DNA of 64,000 nucleotides. Source: Orrella marina (GTDB taxonomy: Bacteria > Pseudomonadota > Gammaproteobacteria > Burkholderiales > Burkholderiaceae_B). The stretch spans positions 2,852,001 to 2,916,000 of the forward strand of contig NZ_CP028901.1 of assembly GCF_003058465.1 (NCBI RefSeq), given 5' to 3'. Below the pieces are notes generated by a model. It was not told the DNA's origin. It ran no database searches and saw nothing but the letters and a program-made list of their open reading frames with translations. Below, one piece after another: positions 21,801 through 31,405 of the stretch (position 1 is the stretch's first letter; each line of letters starts with the position of its first letter). Both the position numbers and the translations under genes were made by a program.

Positions 21801-22660
21801 GGCAGTCCAGCATTGGGATACACGCAGATGTATGTGTCACAGATTTTGGACAATTCCGCGATGTAAGGACGCATTAACGCCGCTCCGAGCGCACAGTTCA
21901 GACCGACGGTGACCGGGCGGGCGTGACGCACCGAATTCCAGAACGCCTCGACCGTCTGACCCGACAGGATGCGTCCAGACGCGTCGGTGACCGTGCCAGA
22001 AACCATGAGAGGCAAGCGCTCATGACGCTCATGAAATACAGACTCCACCGCAAAAATCGCAGCTTTGGCATTGAGCGTATCGAAGATCGTTTCAATCAGA
22101 ATCAGATCTACGCCGCCATCGAGCAGCCCACGGACCTGCTCGGCATACGCTTCATGGAGCTGATCGAACGTGACATTACGGGCGCCAGGATCATTGACAT
22201 CGGGGGAGATAGACGCAGTTCTAGGCTGAGGCCCCAGCGTTCCCGCAACAAATCGTGGCTGCGCGGCAGAGCTGTACTGGTCACGGGCGGCACAGGCAAT
22301 TCGCGCAGACTCCAGATTCATCTCGTAGGCCAGACTCTCGAGACCATAATCTGACTGAGCGATGGTGGTCGCACCAAATGTGTTGGTTTCGATCACATCG
22401 GCACCTGCCTCGAGATACTGGCAATGAATCTCGCGAACGACCTCAGGCCGGATCAGCGACAGCAGTTCGTTGTTGCCCTTCACATCCTTGAAGTGGTCTG
22501 CGAACCGCTCGCCCCTGAAGTCCGACTCACTGAACTTGTAGCGCTGGATCATGGTTCCCATCGCACCGTCCAGGATGAGAATGCCGGACTGCAATCGTTC
22601 GACAAACGCGCGTCCACGGGTGTAATCACTGATCGGATATGGAATTCTTGGATATGACAT
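18887..22660 (-). CDS. metH: Cobalamin-dependent methionine synthase
   Basis: The product of about 1257 residues (1270 if the ATG at 22699 is used) transfers a methyl group from methyltetrahydrofolate to homocysteine through cobalamin. Domains in order are the homocysteine-binding barrel ([10 protein letters not shown]; zinc cysteines ending in [10 protein letters not shown]), the pterin-binding domain ([13 protein letters not shown]), the cap and cobalamin domain with [10 protein letters not shown] (the His ligand to cobalt), and the C-terminal activation domain ([12 protein letters not shown]). I favour the later start because conservation starts there and AAGG lies upstream; neither start has a strong ribosome site. 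It is divergent from the cobalamin-regulated btuB. Confidence 0.95.
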   Translation of the reverse strand: MSYPRIPYPISDYTRGRAFVERLQSGILILDGAMGTMIQRYKFSESDFRGERFADHFKDVKGNNELLSLIRPEVVREIHCQYLEAGADVIETNTFGATTIAQSDYGLESLAYEMNLESARIACAARDQYSSAAQPRFVAGTLGPQPRTASISPDVNDPGARNVTFDQLHEAYAEQVRGLLDGGVDLILIETIFDTLNAKAAIFAVESVFHERHERLPLMVSGTVTDASGRILSGQTVEAFWNSVRHARPVTVGLNCALGAALMRPYIAELSKICDTYICVYPNAGLPNPMSDTGFDETPEDTSDRLLEFAQAGLVNMAGGCCGTTPEHIAQIANKVRPLSPRQVPDVPVKTRLSGLEALNFDEESLFINVGERTNVTGSKMFARLIREESYEQALDVARQQVENGAQIIDINMDEAMLDSQACMTRFLNMIASEPDIARVPIMIDSSKWSVIEAGLKCVQGKPIVNSISLKEGEESFLEQARLCRLYGAAVVVMAFDEQGQADSLARRKEICQRAYELLTREVGFAPEDIIFDPNVFAIATGIEEHNNYAVDFIQGAAWIRKNLPYARLSGGISNVSFSFRGNEPMREAIHTVFLYYAIREGLSMGIVNAGQLGVYADLDPVLRDLVEDVVLNRESPVGRTDPQDERTSTERLVEFADTVKGSASRRQEDLSWREQSVEKRLSHALVHGITTFIVEDTEEIRQAIEQRGGRPIEVIEGPLMDGMNVVGDLFGQGKMFLPQVVKSARVMKQAVGHLIPFIEEEKKQIEAAGGDVRAKGKIVIATVKGDVHDIGKNIVTVVLQCNNFEVVNMGVMVPATQILDCAREEGADIVGLSGLITPSLEEMAYVASEMQRDEYFRSRKIPLLIGGATTSRVHTAVKIAPNYDGPVIYVPDASRCVGVAQNLVSDNAQTYIDQLAEDYETVRRRHANRRTTPLMPIQDARKSKPQIDWSAYIPPRPKFIGRREFRNYDLAQLAEYIDWTPFFQTWSLFGQYPAILDDDVVGEQARKVFADGQAMLRKIVEGRWLTASGVMAFYPASQVNDDDIEVYEDESRQKVLFTWRGLRQQGVKREGVDNKCLADFIAPKDSGVVDYIGLFAVTAGLGVEKKEAQFMAANDDYSAIMFKGLADRLAEAFAEALHARVRRDLWGYAADEELDNSQLIAEAYQGIRPAPGYPACPEHVVKREMFEVLQAEAIGMQLTESYAMHPAASVSGFYFSHPKSQYFNVGVIGEDQLRDYAQRSGRSEDELQRSLAPVLG

Positions 22661-22858
22661 GGCGAATGGGCCTTGATCGCTCGAATCCCCGATATTCATT
22701 CTGTCACGTCAGAAATACCGGGCAATGTGAGAGGTGAAATAGTGTGATGGATAGAAAAGTCAACCCGCAATCGTAACAAACCAGAAGATCGACTCTGGCA
22801 GAGACCCAGACGGCTCAGGGCCATCTCAATGGTGCCACCATGCTACAGTTCGCCTGCT

Positions 22859-23036
22859 CTGGTGCTTTCAGCGCATACGGTCAAGCCACGAAGCAGACGC
22901 ATGTGCCGGGAAAGTTAATTGGGAAACAGGAAGCGATGTCATCGCCAGCCTGTGCTGCCCCCGCAACGGTCACCAGACAACGGGTTCCTGTCTACAGGAA
23001 CCCGTTGTCTGCCAGCCCGATACCAGCCAGACAGGT
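22859..23036 (+). promoter_or_regulatory. Cobalamin riboswitch upstream of btuB
   Basis: The typical blocks occur in order: TGGTGCTTTCAGCGCA, GCCGGGAAAGTTAATTGGGAAACAGGAAGCG split over two segments, the B12-box-like AGCCTGTGCTGCCCCCGCAA followed by CGGTCAC, and AGCCCGATACCAGCC. Between the last two, two 17-base perfectly complementary arms (22974-22990 and 22995-23011) form a very strong variable stem. A second hairpin, GGCCTG/CAGGCC (23038-23060), downstream of the aptamer may be the expression platform. The switch should turn down btuB-btuF when adenosylcobalamin is abundant. Confidence 0.9.
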
Positions 23037-23111
23037 GGGCCTGTGTTTTGAGTGCAGGCCTGGTGAGTGCAATCGACGTGCGGGGACGCACGTCAGACAC
23101 GAGACTTCAGC

Positions 23112-25031
23112 ATGACATCCCCATTTCGCCCGACGCTGGCCGTGAGCACATTCTGTGCCCTGCTGGCTCCCCTGCCTTTACTTGCTCCGGTGGCGCTTGC
23201 CCAAACTGGCACGTCTACAACAGATACGGCTGTTAAGCCGGTATCACCGCCTGCAGGCCAGAACGACCTAGCCCAGACGTTCTCTCCGATCATTGTCACC
23301 GCGACACGCACCCCCCAAACCCTCAGCCACACGATTGGTGACGACTCGGTGATTGACAGCGAGATCCTGCAAAAAACCCCAAGCGCCACGCTCGGAGACG
23401 TTCTGGGACGCGAGCGCAGCATCGGAATCGTCGAGTACGGCGGCCCGCAAACACTCACCACCATCAACGTGCGTGGCACCAACAGTCGCCAGAGCCTGGT
23501 CATGATCGACGGCATGCGAGTCAATTCACCGACCAACGGTCTGCCTGTTCTGAACGCTATCCCGCTCAATGCAATCGAACGCATCGAGATTGTGCGTGGA
23601 GCAGCCAGCAGCCTGTACGGGGCCAATGCAATGGGCGGGGTCATCAACGTCATCACGCGACAGCCCGCCGATCGCCCACTGAGTGGCTACATCAACATGG
23701 GTGTGGGCTCCTATGGAACAACAGAGTATGACGCCGGACTCTCAGGCAGCCAGGATATGTGGTCCTACAGTCTGTACGGAGGTTACGGGCAAAGCGGCGG
23801 ATACCAGGCAACCAACGGAGACTATCCGTTTGCCAACAACGCAGACAAAGATTCCTACTACCGCAGCAATATCGGTGGACAGATCGGCCTGACCTGGGCC
23901 CCTGATCAGACGATTTCCGTCCAGACGCTGCAGTCAAGGGTCAACGGTGGGTACGACTCGTTTGACCCGGTCTATAACGACCGGGGCATCCAGACGCTGG
24001 GCAATACGATCATCACATCCCGCAACCGAATCAATGACCGGTGGCTGAGCACGCTGTCAGGCAGCTTTCTGGACGAAAAGAACGAAACACGCACCGATCC
24101 GAAATCCGGACCACCGGGCTACTTTCAATCCAGTCAGGCCCAGTACCTCTGGCTCAACACGCTCGACATTGCGGCCGACCAGACGCTCAACGTGGGGCTG
24201 GAGCGCCTCGAACAGTCCGTCAACGGGAGTGACGCAGGTCGCCCGGTGCAGTTTGCACAGGACTCGATTCATACCAATTCGGTGATGGCGAATTACACCG
24301 GCAAGTGGGGGGCACACCGGATCCAGGCCAGTCTGCGAAATGATGACAACTCCCAGTACGGCAATTTCACAACCGGCAGCCTGGCGTATGCGTACGAGTT
24401 CGCCCGTGGCTGGCAGGCCAGTGTCGCCATGAACAATGCGTTTCGCGCGCCGACGTTCAGTGAACTTTACTACCCGGGCTTCAGCAATCCGGATCTCGCG
24501 CCGGAGAAGTCACGTAACTACGAGATTGGCCTACGCTACACCCATCAGTCAGGCAAGCTGTCGCTGGTGGGATATCACAACCGCATCACCGATCTCATCG
24601 CCTCCGAAGCCCCGACCTACATTCCCCAGAATATCCAGAACGCGACCATCAAAGGAATGACCTTCTCCTTCGAGCAGTGGGTGGGAAGCCAGACCCAGGT
24701 CTATGGCAGTTTTGACCTGCTGAGTCCCTATAACAACTCGACCGGAAAACGCCTGCCTTTCATTGCTCAGCGAACGCTGCGTCTGGGGGCTGAGCATCGC
24801 ATCAACGACCTGACACTGGACGCTGACTGGATGCTCACAAGCGACCGAAGTGACGGCACCGCCGTTCTGGGTGGCTATGGGCTGCTGAACCTGGGCGTTC
24901 AGTATGCTGTCTCGCGTCAGGTGTCGGTTCAGCTGCGCTGGAACAACGTGCTAGGCAAGGACTACACTCTGGTCAGAGGCTACAACACCCCTGGTTCGAA
25001 TGTGTTCTTCAATGTCCGCCTGGAGATGTAA
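23112..25031 (+). CDS. btuB: TonB-dependent vitamin B12 receptor
   Basis: The 639-residue product is an outer-membrane receptor with a long signal peptide (ending VALAQ), a TonB-box region IIVTATRTPQ, a plug domain (GGPQTLTTINVRGTNSRQSLVMIDGMRV, RIEIVRGAASSLYGANAMGGVINVIT) and a C-terminal barrel ending with the terminal aromatic strand VFFNVRLEM. The ATG at 23112 is chosen for the signal peptide; an upstream ATG at 23067 falls inside the leader. A cobalamin riboswitch precedes it, and a cobalamin-binding protein gene follows by one base, so vitamin B12 or a cobinamide is the likely ligand. Confidence 0.92.
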   Translation: MTSPFRPTLAVSTFCALLAPLPLLAPVALAQTGTSTTDTAVKPVSPPAGQNDLAQTFSPIIVTATRTPQTLSHTIGDDSVIDSEILQKTPSATLGDVLGRERSIGIVEYGGPQTLTTINVRGTNSRQSLVMIDGMRVNSPTNGLPVLNAIPLNAIERIEIVRGAASSLYGANAMGGVINVITRQPADRPLSGYINMGVGSYGTTEYDAGLSGSQDMWSYSLYGGYGQSGGYQATNGDYPFANNADKDSYYRSNIGGQIGLTWAPDQTISVQTLQSRVNGGYDSFDPVYNDRGIQTLGNTIITSRNRINDRWLSTLSGSFLDEKNETRTDPKSGPPGYFQSSQAQYLWLNTLDIAADQTLNVGLERLEQSVNGSDAGRPVQFAQDSIHTNSVMANYTGKWGAHRIQASLRNDDNSQYGNFTTGSLAYAYEFARGWQASVAMNNAFRAPTFSELYYPGFSNPDLAPEKSRNYEIGLRYTHQSGKLSLVGYHNRITDLIASEAPTYIPQNIQNATIKGMTFSFEQWVGSQTQVYGSFDLLSPYNNSTGKRLPFIAQRTLRLGAEHRINDLTLDADWMLTSDRSDGTAVLGGYGLLNLGVQYAVSRQVSVQLRWNNVLGKDYTLVRGYNTPGSNVFFNVRLEM

Positions 25032-25032
25032 G

Positions 25033-25974
25033 TTGCATTCTTTGCGCAGATTGCGCCGAACAGCCTGGTCATGCAACCAGGTTGCGGCTCTCCTGCTCCT
25101 GATCCCAGCGATCTGCCTGATCACCCCGGCCTGGGCTGCCCCAAGAGTCGTTACCCTCACTCCACACGCAACCGAGATGGTGTTCGCTGCAGGTGGCGGT
25201 GACATGATCGTCGCAACCGTCAACGCCAGCGACTTCCCGGAACAGGCCAGACATATCCCCCGGTTCGGGGATGGTATTCACACCAGTCTCGAAGAAATTC
25301 TTCGCTGGGAGCCTGACCTCATCGTCAGCTGGCCATCCCTTTACACAGACCGGTTGCAGCAACTCGGCAAGCAGGTGCTGCTCAGCAGGCCGACCTCACT
25401 GGATGAAATCGCAAGCGATATTGAGAGGATCGGGCTGCAACTGGGAACGCTCTCGCACGCAAGGGAAACCGCGTTGGCCCTGCGCGAAGAAATCCGGAGC
25501 CTGAGTGCTCTGACCGATGAAAGTCAGTCCACTTCCTCAACCAGAGCACCAGGCAGGACATCCAGTCGTTCCTCACCGACATCGGCAACACCAGCATCGA
25601 TCGTGACAGTCGTCGTACTGGCCAGCGCCGATGGTCAGGTGGTGATGGGTGCTGACCCACTGATCAACCAGGTCATCGAACTGTGCGGCGGAACCAATCC
25701 ATTTGGCAGCAGTCAGCTAATTACCCCGCGAGCCAGTCTGGAGGGTATCATTTCAACCCATCCCGCCTTGATTGTGAGCGGTTCGACGCCTGCGGCATCG
25801 ATCAAGGCAGTCGCACCCGTGCGGCTGATCGACCCTGACTGGATGTATCGCCCTGGCCCGCGTTTTGTTCTGGCTGCCAGGCAGTTGTGCAAGGCCATCG
25901 AAACCGCCAGGCATGAAACGAGCAAGACAGATACCAGGCCCGATCAATCGAGGGATTATTCCCGTCATAATTGA
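25033..25974 (+). CDS. btuF: Cobalamin ABC-transporter substrate-binding protein, TTG start
   Basis: This is a periplasmic binding protein of about 313 residues in the helical-backbone family. The start is a TTG one base after the btuB stop, with GGAG seven bases upstream; an ATG at 25000 would lie inside btuB and lacks this site. A twin-basic N-terminus and hydrophobic stretch form a signal peptide (ending PAWAAP). The core [18 protein letters not shown], VGxVNASDFP-like segment, [23 protein letters not shown] fits BtuF. A Ser/Thr-rich linker is inserted near residues 165-190. No btuC or btuD lies next to it, so the permease and ATPase must be elsewhere or shared. Confidence 0.85.
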   Translation: MHSLRRLRRTAWSCNQVAALLLLIPAICLITPAWAAPRVVTLTPHATEMVFAAGGGDMIVATVNASDFPEQARHIPRFGDGIHTSLEEILRWEPDLIVSWPSLYTDRLQQLGKQVLLSRPTSLDEIASDIERIGLQLGTLSHARETALALREEIRSLSALTDESQSTSSTRAPGRTSSRSSPTSATPASIVTVVVLASADGQVVMGADPLINQVIELCGGTNPFGSSQLITPRASLEGIISTHPALIVSGSTPAASIKAVAPVRLIDPDWMYRPGPRFVLAARQLCKAIETARHETSKTDTRPDQSRDYSRHN

Positions 25975-26012
25975 GCGATGATCAAGCAAATCGCCCGCGA
26001 GGACAGAAATTG

Positions 26013-26813
26013 ATGAGTGAAAAAGACGGCCTGATTATCGCAGGCAAAACATATCAATCCAGACTGCTAGTTGGTACCGGCAAGTACCGGGATTTTGCGC
26101 AGACACGCGAGGCGCTGGATGCCAGTGGTGCAGAGATCGTGACTGTGGCCATCCGTCGCACCAATATCGGACAGAACGCGGGTGAGGAAAGCCTGCTAGA
26201 TCATGTGCCAGCCAGCAAATTCACCCTGCTTCCCAACACGGCCGGGTGCTACACGGCAGAGGATGCCATCCGGACCCTTAGGCTCGCGCGCGAGCTGCTT
26301 GATGACCATCGCCTGGTCAAGCTCGAAGTGCTTGGCGACCCCAAGAGTCTGTTTCCGAACATGCCCGAGACTCTTCAGGCGGCAAAAACACTGGTCGCCG
26401 AAGGTTTTGAGGTGATGGTCTACTGCACCGACGACCCGATCCAGGCTCGCATGCTGGAAGACATTGGCTGCGTGGCCATCATGCCACTTGCGTCGCTGAT
26501 CGGCTCGGGAATGGGGATTCTCAATCCCTGGAATCTGCAACTGATCATCGAGCAAGCCAACGTTCCAGTTCTGGTGGATGCCGGTGTGGGCACCGCCTCG
26601 GACGCGTCCATTGCCATGGAACTCGGTTGCGATGGTGTTCTGATGAATACGGCCATTGCCGGTGCAAGGGATCCGATTCTGATGGCTACCGCCATGAAGA
26701 ACGCCGTGCTCGCCGGCCGCCAGGCCTACCTGGCTGGTCGTATCCCTCGAAAGATCTATCAGGCAAGCCCGAGTTCGCCCACTGCCGGGATGATTACCGG
26801 ACAAGGTGCCTGA
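26013..26813 (+). CDS. thiG: Thiazole synthase
   Basis: The 266-residue TIM-barrel protein begins [12 protein letters not shown]; the ATG at 26013 has GAGGAC about ten bases upstream, and the open frame before it runs into the end of btuF. The Schiff-base lysine Lys103 in [10 protein letters not shown] is present, together with VGTGKYRDF and the phosphate-binding [11 protein letters not shown]. ThiG forms the thiazole ring from DXP, dehydroglycine and ThiS-thiocarboxylate. No thiS gene precedes it, unlike in many relatives. thiD follows five bases later. Confidence 0.96.
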   Translation: MSEKDGLIIAGKTYQSRLLVGTGKYRDFAQTREALDASGAEIVTVAIRRTNIGQNAGEESLLDHVPASKFTLLPNTAGCYTAEDAIRTLRLARELLDDHRLVKLEVLGDPKSLFPNMPETLQAAKTLVAEGFEVMVYCTDDPIQARMLEDIGCVAIMPLASLIGSGMGILNPWNLQLIIEQANVPVLVDAGVGTASDASIAMELGCDGVLMNTAIAGARDPILMATAMKNAVLAGRQAYLAGRIPRKIYQASPSSPTAGMITGQGA

Positions 26814-26817
26814 CACC

Positions 26818-27642
26818 ATGTCCACGGCACCTCCGAACATTCTGACAATCGCCGGCGTTGACCCATCTGGCGGAGCTGGCATCCTGGCGGATATCAAAGC
26901 CATGAGCGCGCTGGGTGGGTACGCCTGCGCGGTCGTGGCGGCCCTGACAGCGCAGAATACCCGAGCAGTCACTCACATTAGTCCGGTACCGCACGAGTTT
27001 GTCAGCGCCCAGTTGCAGACATTGTTTGACGATGTAACCATTCACGCCACAAAAATTGGCATGCTTGGTCAGGCACCGGTTATCCGTGCGGTTGCATATG
27101 AACTGGCTCGCCATCCGGTCCCACATGTGGTCCTGGATCCCGTCATGGTCGCCAAAAGCGGTGACATGCTGCTAGAGCCAGACGCCGTCGGTGAATTGCG
27201 TGAGGCCATGCTGCCACTTGCAACACTGATCACGCCCAACCTGCCAGAAGGCGGCGTACTGACCGAGCGCAGAGCACCCGATAATCTGCGAGAAATGCGG
27301 ATCATGGCAGAGCGCTTGCGTGAAACAATGACATATCAGGGACATCGCTGGGTACTCCTCAAGGGCGGTCACCTGCCCGGCAATGAGACAACAGACTTGC
27401 TGCACGACGGCGACGTCATGATCGAGCTGCCAGGGCAACGCATCGATACCCGAAATACCCACGGGACCGGCTGCACCCTCTCAGCCGCGCTGGCCACCCT
27501 GCTCGGACGAGGCGCGGACATGGAACAGGCTGCGAAACAGGCCAAGGCATACCTGATCAACGCGATTGCACACGCTGACGAACTCCAGGTCGGCAGTGGT
27601 CATGGTCCAGTGCACCACTTTTACGAGTTATGGTCCCAGTGA
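26818..27642 (+). CDS. thiD: Hydroxymethylpyrimidine/phosphomethylpyrimidine kinase
   Basis: This 274-residue ribokinase-fold enzyme phosphorylates HMP and HMP-P in thiamine synthesis. IAGVDPSGGAGILADIK near the N-terminus is the ThiD signature, KIGMLG follows, and NTHGTGCTLSAALA near the C-terminus carries the anion-hole and catalytic residues. The start at 26818 follows AAGGTG nine bases upstream and lies four bases after the thiG stop, so the two are co-transcribed. Confidence 0.95.
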   Translation: MSTAPPNILTIAGVDPSGGAGILADIKAMSALGGYACAVVAALTAQNTRAVTHISPVPHEFVSAQLQTLFDDVTIHATKIGMLGQAPVIRAVAYELARHPVPHVVLDPVMVAKSGDMLLEPDAVGELREAMLPLATLITPNLPEGGVLTERRAPDNLREMRIMAERLRETMTYQGHRWVLLKGGHLPGNETTDLLHDGDVMIELPGQRIDTRNTHGTGCTLSAALATLLGRGADMEQAAKQAKAYLINAIAHADELQVGSGHGPVHHFYELWSQ

Positions 27643-27682
27643 CTAGTACAATCAATTCTCCCATCTGTTACCAAGTAGAGTC

Positions 27683-28363
27683 ATGAAGCCCACCAGTTTG
27701 CCCAATGTCGAACAAGCACGTTTCAACATGATCGAACAGCAGATCAGGCCTTGGGACGTCAATGATGAAGCGGTTCTGCAAGCGATTGCAACCGTTCAGC
27801 GCGAGCGTTTCGTTCCTGTCGAGTTTCGCGCCATGGCCTTTTCTGATCTGGAAGTACCGCTGATCATCCATGGTGTCGACACGATGCAGACCATGCTGGC
27901 ACCCAAACTCGAGGCCCGGCTTGCACAGGCGCTCAGTCTCAAGCCGACAGATTGTGTACTTGAGATCGGCACAGGCTCTGGTTATCAGGCAGCGATCCTG
28001 GCCACTATGACCCGGCAGGTCACCTCGATCGAGATTGATCCAAGACTGGTCGCATTCGCTCAGGAAAACCTGACCCAGTCCAGCGTCGAGGGAGTTGCGA
28101 TCGAAACAGGTGACGCCAGTCAAGGATGGGGGACCACCGAGTACGACGCCATTCTGGTCACAGGATCGATCCCAAGCATTCCAGACCCCATGAAGTACCA
28201 ACTCCGGGTCGGAGGACGCCTGGTGGCAGTGGTCGGTCAGGCTCCCGCCATGACTGTGGTGAGAATCACCCGGATCACGGCAGCCAGCTTCGAGATGGAA
28301 ACGCTGTTTGAAACGGTGATCAAGCCCCTGACGGGGCCCAAGGTATCACGATTCAAGTTTTAA
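27683..28363 (+). CDS. Protein-L-isoaspartate O-methyltransferase family protein
   Basis: The product is a 226-residue class I SAM-dependent methyltransferase. SAM motif I is LEIGTGSGYQAAILA and the N-terminal block MIEQQIRPWDVNDEAVLQA followed by RERFVPVEFRAMAF is the form seen in the alpha/betaproteobacterial Pcm-like family found upstream of tolC. Classical Pcm repairs isoaspartyl residues; this subfamily may differ because the usual substrate-recognition region is divergent. It lies 18 bases before tolC and may be co-transcribed with it. Confidence 0.85.
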   Translation: MKPTSLPNVEQARFNMIEQQIRPWDVNDEAVLQAIATVQRERFVPVEFRAMAFSDLEVPLIIHGVDTMQTMLAPKLEARLAQALSLKPTDCVLEIGTGSGYQAAILATMTRQVTSIEIDPRLVAFAQENLTQSSVEGVAIETGDASQGWGTTEYDAILVTGSIPSIPDPMKYQLRVGGRLVAVVGQAPAMTVVRITRITAASFEMETLFETVIKPLTGPKVSRFKF

Positions 28364-28381
28364 CTGCTGGAGCAGCTCATC

Positions 28382-29766
28382 ATGCGGTGGTCATTCAAGA
28401 AAATCATCGTAGCGGTGATCTGCTGTACGTCTGTACCTGCCAGCGCAATGGACCTGGCGCAGGCCTGGCAGCTCGCACTCAATCACGACGCAACATATGC
28501 AGCTGCACGATCCCAGTACCGGGCCTCGATGCAGAAACTGCCACAAGCTCGGGCGGGACTCTTGCCGCAGGTCGACGGAACGCTGACAGGCGCCTATCTC
28601 GACAGCCGGGCAACAGGTCCGCTGAACCAGGTCTACAACAGCACCCGCTCAGCCTGGACCTTGTCTCTGACGCAGCCTATTTTCAACTGGTCTGCTATTC
28701 AGACTTATGAGCAGTCCAAGCTTGTGGTCGCAAGTGCCGAGGTTCAGCTACAACTGGCTTATCAGGACTTGCTCATTCGCGTCAGTCAGGCCTATTTTGA
28801 TACGCTGACAGCGCAAGACACGCTAGAGGCACTCCGAGCAGAACTTCAGTCGGTCCAGGAGCAACTTGCAGCCTCAAGACAGCGATTTGAACTCGGGATG
28901 CAACGGTAACCGATGCCCTCGAGGCTCAGGCGCGGTTCGATCTGGTGTCGGCCAACATCATTGCTGCCGAAAATGACCTGCGTAATGCCGAGAATGAGCT
29001 TGCGCGTATTGTCGGACGTCAGCCGCCGCCAGGCAGCCTTTATGCCCTGCCCTACAACGTCAGGATACCGGCACCCATACCCAATAAACTTGATGACTGG
29101 ACCATGCAGGCATCTTCCGCCAATCTGGATGTTGTCAGAGCTCGCATTCAGACACGCATATCCGAACGTGATGTCCAGATCGCCAAGTCAGGCCATTACC
29201 CATCAGTTAACCTGACGGCATCGTCGACAAGCAATACGGTCGGCAACTCGCAGGTCAGACCGTTTTATGACGGGAGGACAATCGACAACTCGGTCGGCAT
29301 CACGCTATCTGTTCCCATCTACTCTGGGGGACGAGTCAGCGCAACAGTTGTCGAAAAAGCGGAACTCCAGCAAAAATCTGTTTACGATCTTGAGGCAGCC
29401 AGGCGGAGATCGATTCAACTTTCGCGCGAGTACTTCCATGGAGTCGTGTCGGGTCTGGCCAGAATTCAAGGCCTGCAGGCCGCCGAAAAATCCAGCCTGT
29501 CGGCGCTTACCGCCAATCTGACCGGATACCAGGTAGGTGTGCGCATCAACCTTGATGTTCTGAACGCGCAGCAGCAGCTCTTTGTCACAAAGCGCGACCT
29601 CGCGCGTGCCCGCTACCAGGCGGTCATGGCTGGACTCAGGTTAAGGGCCAACAGTGGTGTGCTGTCAGAAGCAGACCTGCGAACCATCAACACACTGCTC
29701 AAACCGCCTGGATCGCCCGGTACAGGCATCATGCACGATCTCAAACTACCGCGAACTCGCCGCTAG
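28382..29766 (+). pseudogene. tolC: TolC family outer-membrane efflux protein, interrupted by a 1-base deletion
   Basis: Two partial frames together encode one TolC-family channel of about 461 residues: 28382 to about 28900 (signal peptide MRWSFKK...SAMD, first outer-membrane repeat) and about 28903 to 29766 (from TVTDALEAQARFDLVSAN). The break lies in the conserved FELGM-x-TVTD segment, where ATG is followed by CAACGG; one base is missing to give a codon xCA between M and T. Such proteins are trimeric channels for type I secretion and drug efflux. The remainder is intact with no other damage, so this is either a recent mutation or a sequence error. Confidence 0.85.
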
Positions 29767-30032
29767 TACTGCCATGCATGGCAGACTGACATAGCCAGGC
29801 GACTGCCTCCTCGTGGCAGCACGCCCGATGTCGCTCGAAACACACACGTCGCCCATCTCTGCGACGCGGCACTGCTGACATGCTGATGCCCACAACAATA
29901 CCGAGAGAGTCACACGCGTTGAACTCAGAATGCCTCTGTTCGCATTGACACAGGTACGTTTCACTTGATACATAATGGAGCGACCGTTTCACCTAAGAAA
30001 ACGTTACAACACCCATCATCCCGGAGACAATC

Positions 30033-31019
30033 ATGAAACTGACCCGATCCGTTCAAGCGCTAGGAGTCGCCATCGGCATGTTCTGTATGGCAGCCACAGC
30101 ACACGCATCCTCTTACCCAGATAAGCCCGTTCGTTTGGTTGTTGGTTTTAGCCCAGGAAGCACCATTGACACCGTTGCACGCATCATCGGCGATGGTCTG
30201 TCAAAGCGACTGAACCAGCCCTTTGTGATAGACAACCGCGCCGGTGCCAATGGCATGATTGCAGCGAGGGCCGTCGCAAGTGCTCAACCGGACGGGCACA
30301 CTTTGCTTGTGAGCAATTCGAGCTCAATCACGGTGAACCCTCTGCTTTATGATGATCTGGGCTACGACCCTCTGACGGACTATGAACCGATCACAACCGT
30401 TGTCTCGGTTCCTTTTGTTCTAACGATCAACCCAGACAACCCGAGGATGAAGGGTGTAAACAGTGTTCATGACCTGGTCAAGCTTGCCCGCGAAAAACCC
30501 GAAGAAGTTTCCTATGGTTCAGCAGGCAACGGGAACCTCATGCACCTGGCTGGCGCGCAGCTAGCGGCCATGTCCGACACCGAGATGCTTCACGTCCCTT
30601 ACAAAGGGGCCGCCCCCATGCAAGCAGCCCTGCTTTCAAAAGAGATCGATTTTGGATTTGACACGCTGGCTGGTGTACCCCTGATGAAGTCAGGCAAACT
30701 CAAGCCACTGGCCATTTCAGCCTCTGAGCCATGGCGTGACTTGCCGGGCGTCCCGACTGTCGCTGCAGCAGGGTTCGACGGCTTTGACGTTTCGTTCTGG
30801 GTCGGCACCTTCGTTCCGAAAGGCACTCCACCTGAAATTGTGGCAACTTTGAACGAAGCTATCGCTGCCGTCTCACAAGACCCGGAGATTCAGCAACGAC
30901 TGATGTTGCAGGGAAATGTACTGAATATGTCACCTGCCGAGTTCCGACAAAAGATTGAACATGAGCTCAAACAGAACGAAGACCTGATCAAGAAAGCCAA
31001 TATCAAGATCGGCAACTGA
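30033..31019 (+). CDS. Bug-family (TctC-like) tripartite tricarboxylate transporter receptor
   Basis: The 328-residue product has a signal peptide ending THASS and the standard Bug-family start YPDKPVRLVVGFSPGSTIDTVARIIGDGLSKRL, followed by DNRAGANGMIAARAVA. Such periplasmic receptors bind carboxylates and related solutes; they are greatly amplified in Bordetella and relatives, usually without their membrane partners nearby, as here. The ligand is unknown. The adjacent CoA-transferase genes make a carboxylic acid an attractive but unproven guess. Confidence 0.93.
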   Translation: MKLTRSVQALGVAIGMFCMAATAHASSYPDKPVRLVVGFSPGSTIDTVARIIGDGLSKRLNQPFVIDNRAGANGMIAARAVASAQPDGHTLLVSNSSSITVNPLLYDDLGYDPLTDYEPITTVVSVPFVLTINPDNPRMKGVNSVHDLVKLAREKPEEVSYGSAGNGNLMHLAGAQLAAMSDTEMLHVPYKGAAPMQAALLSKEIDFGFDTLAGVPLMKSGKLKPLAISASEPWRDLPGVPTVAAAGFDGFDVSFWVGTFVPKGTPPEIVATLNEAIAAVSQDPEIQQRLMLQGNVLNMSPAEFRQKIEHELKQNEDLIKKANIKIGN

Positions 31020-31045
31020 CATCGTCAGGAACCTCTTGCCGGGTC

Positions 31046-31073
31046 ATGCGCCTTGTCGTGCGGCAAGGCGCAT
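31046..31073 (+). terminator. Hairpin after the Bug receptor gene
   Basis: ATGCGCCTTG-TCGTGCGG-CAAGGCGCAT has a 10-bp perfect stem, 26 bases beyond the stop codon. No T-run follows, so it may end the transcript inefficiently or protect the mRNA 3' end. Confidence 0.5.
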
Positions 31074-31405
31074 TCAAATGGAGAAAGTACAGGATGGCAT
31101 GGGATAGAAAGCTGGGAGAGCTTGCAGAGCGTCGTCGACCATCTTTGCTGACGGGCGGAACCCAGAAGATACAAGGCCACATAAGCCGAGATCCAAGGCT
31201 CCCGGAATCCTGAAACAAAGCGTGCAGAAATTGAAAAGTTGGTGAAACTCTTGACCTCGCCATTCAGAAGTGCTGAGACATTCGTTGTGGAAAATGTGAT
31301 TGACCCGGTACAAACTCGAGAATTGATCGAAGTGTTTCTTGAAGTATCTGTTCCATTGGTTCACCCAGGAGTCCGCAGTTTCACCTATCACCCTTGAGAC
31401 AAACA
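31074..31405. other. Intergenic region before the CoA-transferase genes
   Basis: About 330 bases without a recognised gene, slightly richer in A and T than the neighbouring genes. It presumably holds the promoter of the CoA-transferase operon, but I found no convincing hexamer pair or operator, and no adjacent regulator gene. Confidence 0.4.

Noticed and set aside
19244..21877. Very long open frame (877 codons) antisense to metH
   Set aside because: It lies wholly inside metH on the other strand; metH is unmistakable, and long antisense frames are a known side effect of codon use in GC-rich genes. The translation resembles no protein I know.
25000..25032. ATG at 25000 as the start of btuF
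   Set aside because: It lies inside the end of btuB, has no ribosome site and would add residues before the signal peptide; the TTG at 25033 is better supported.
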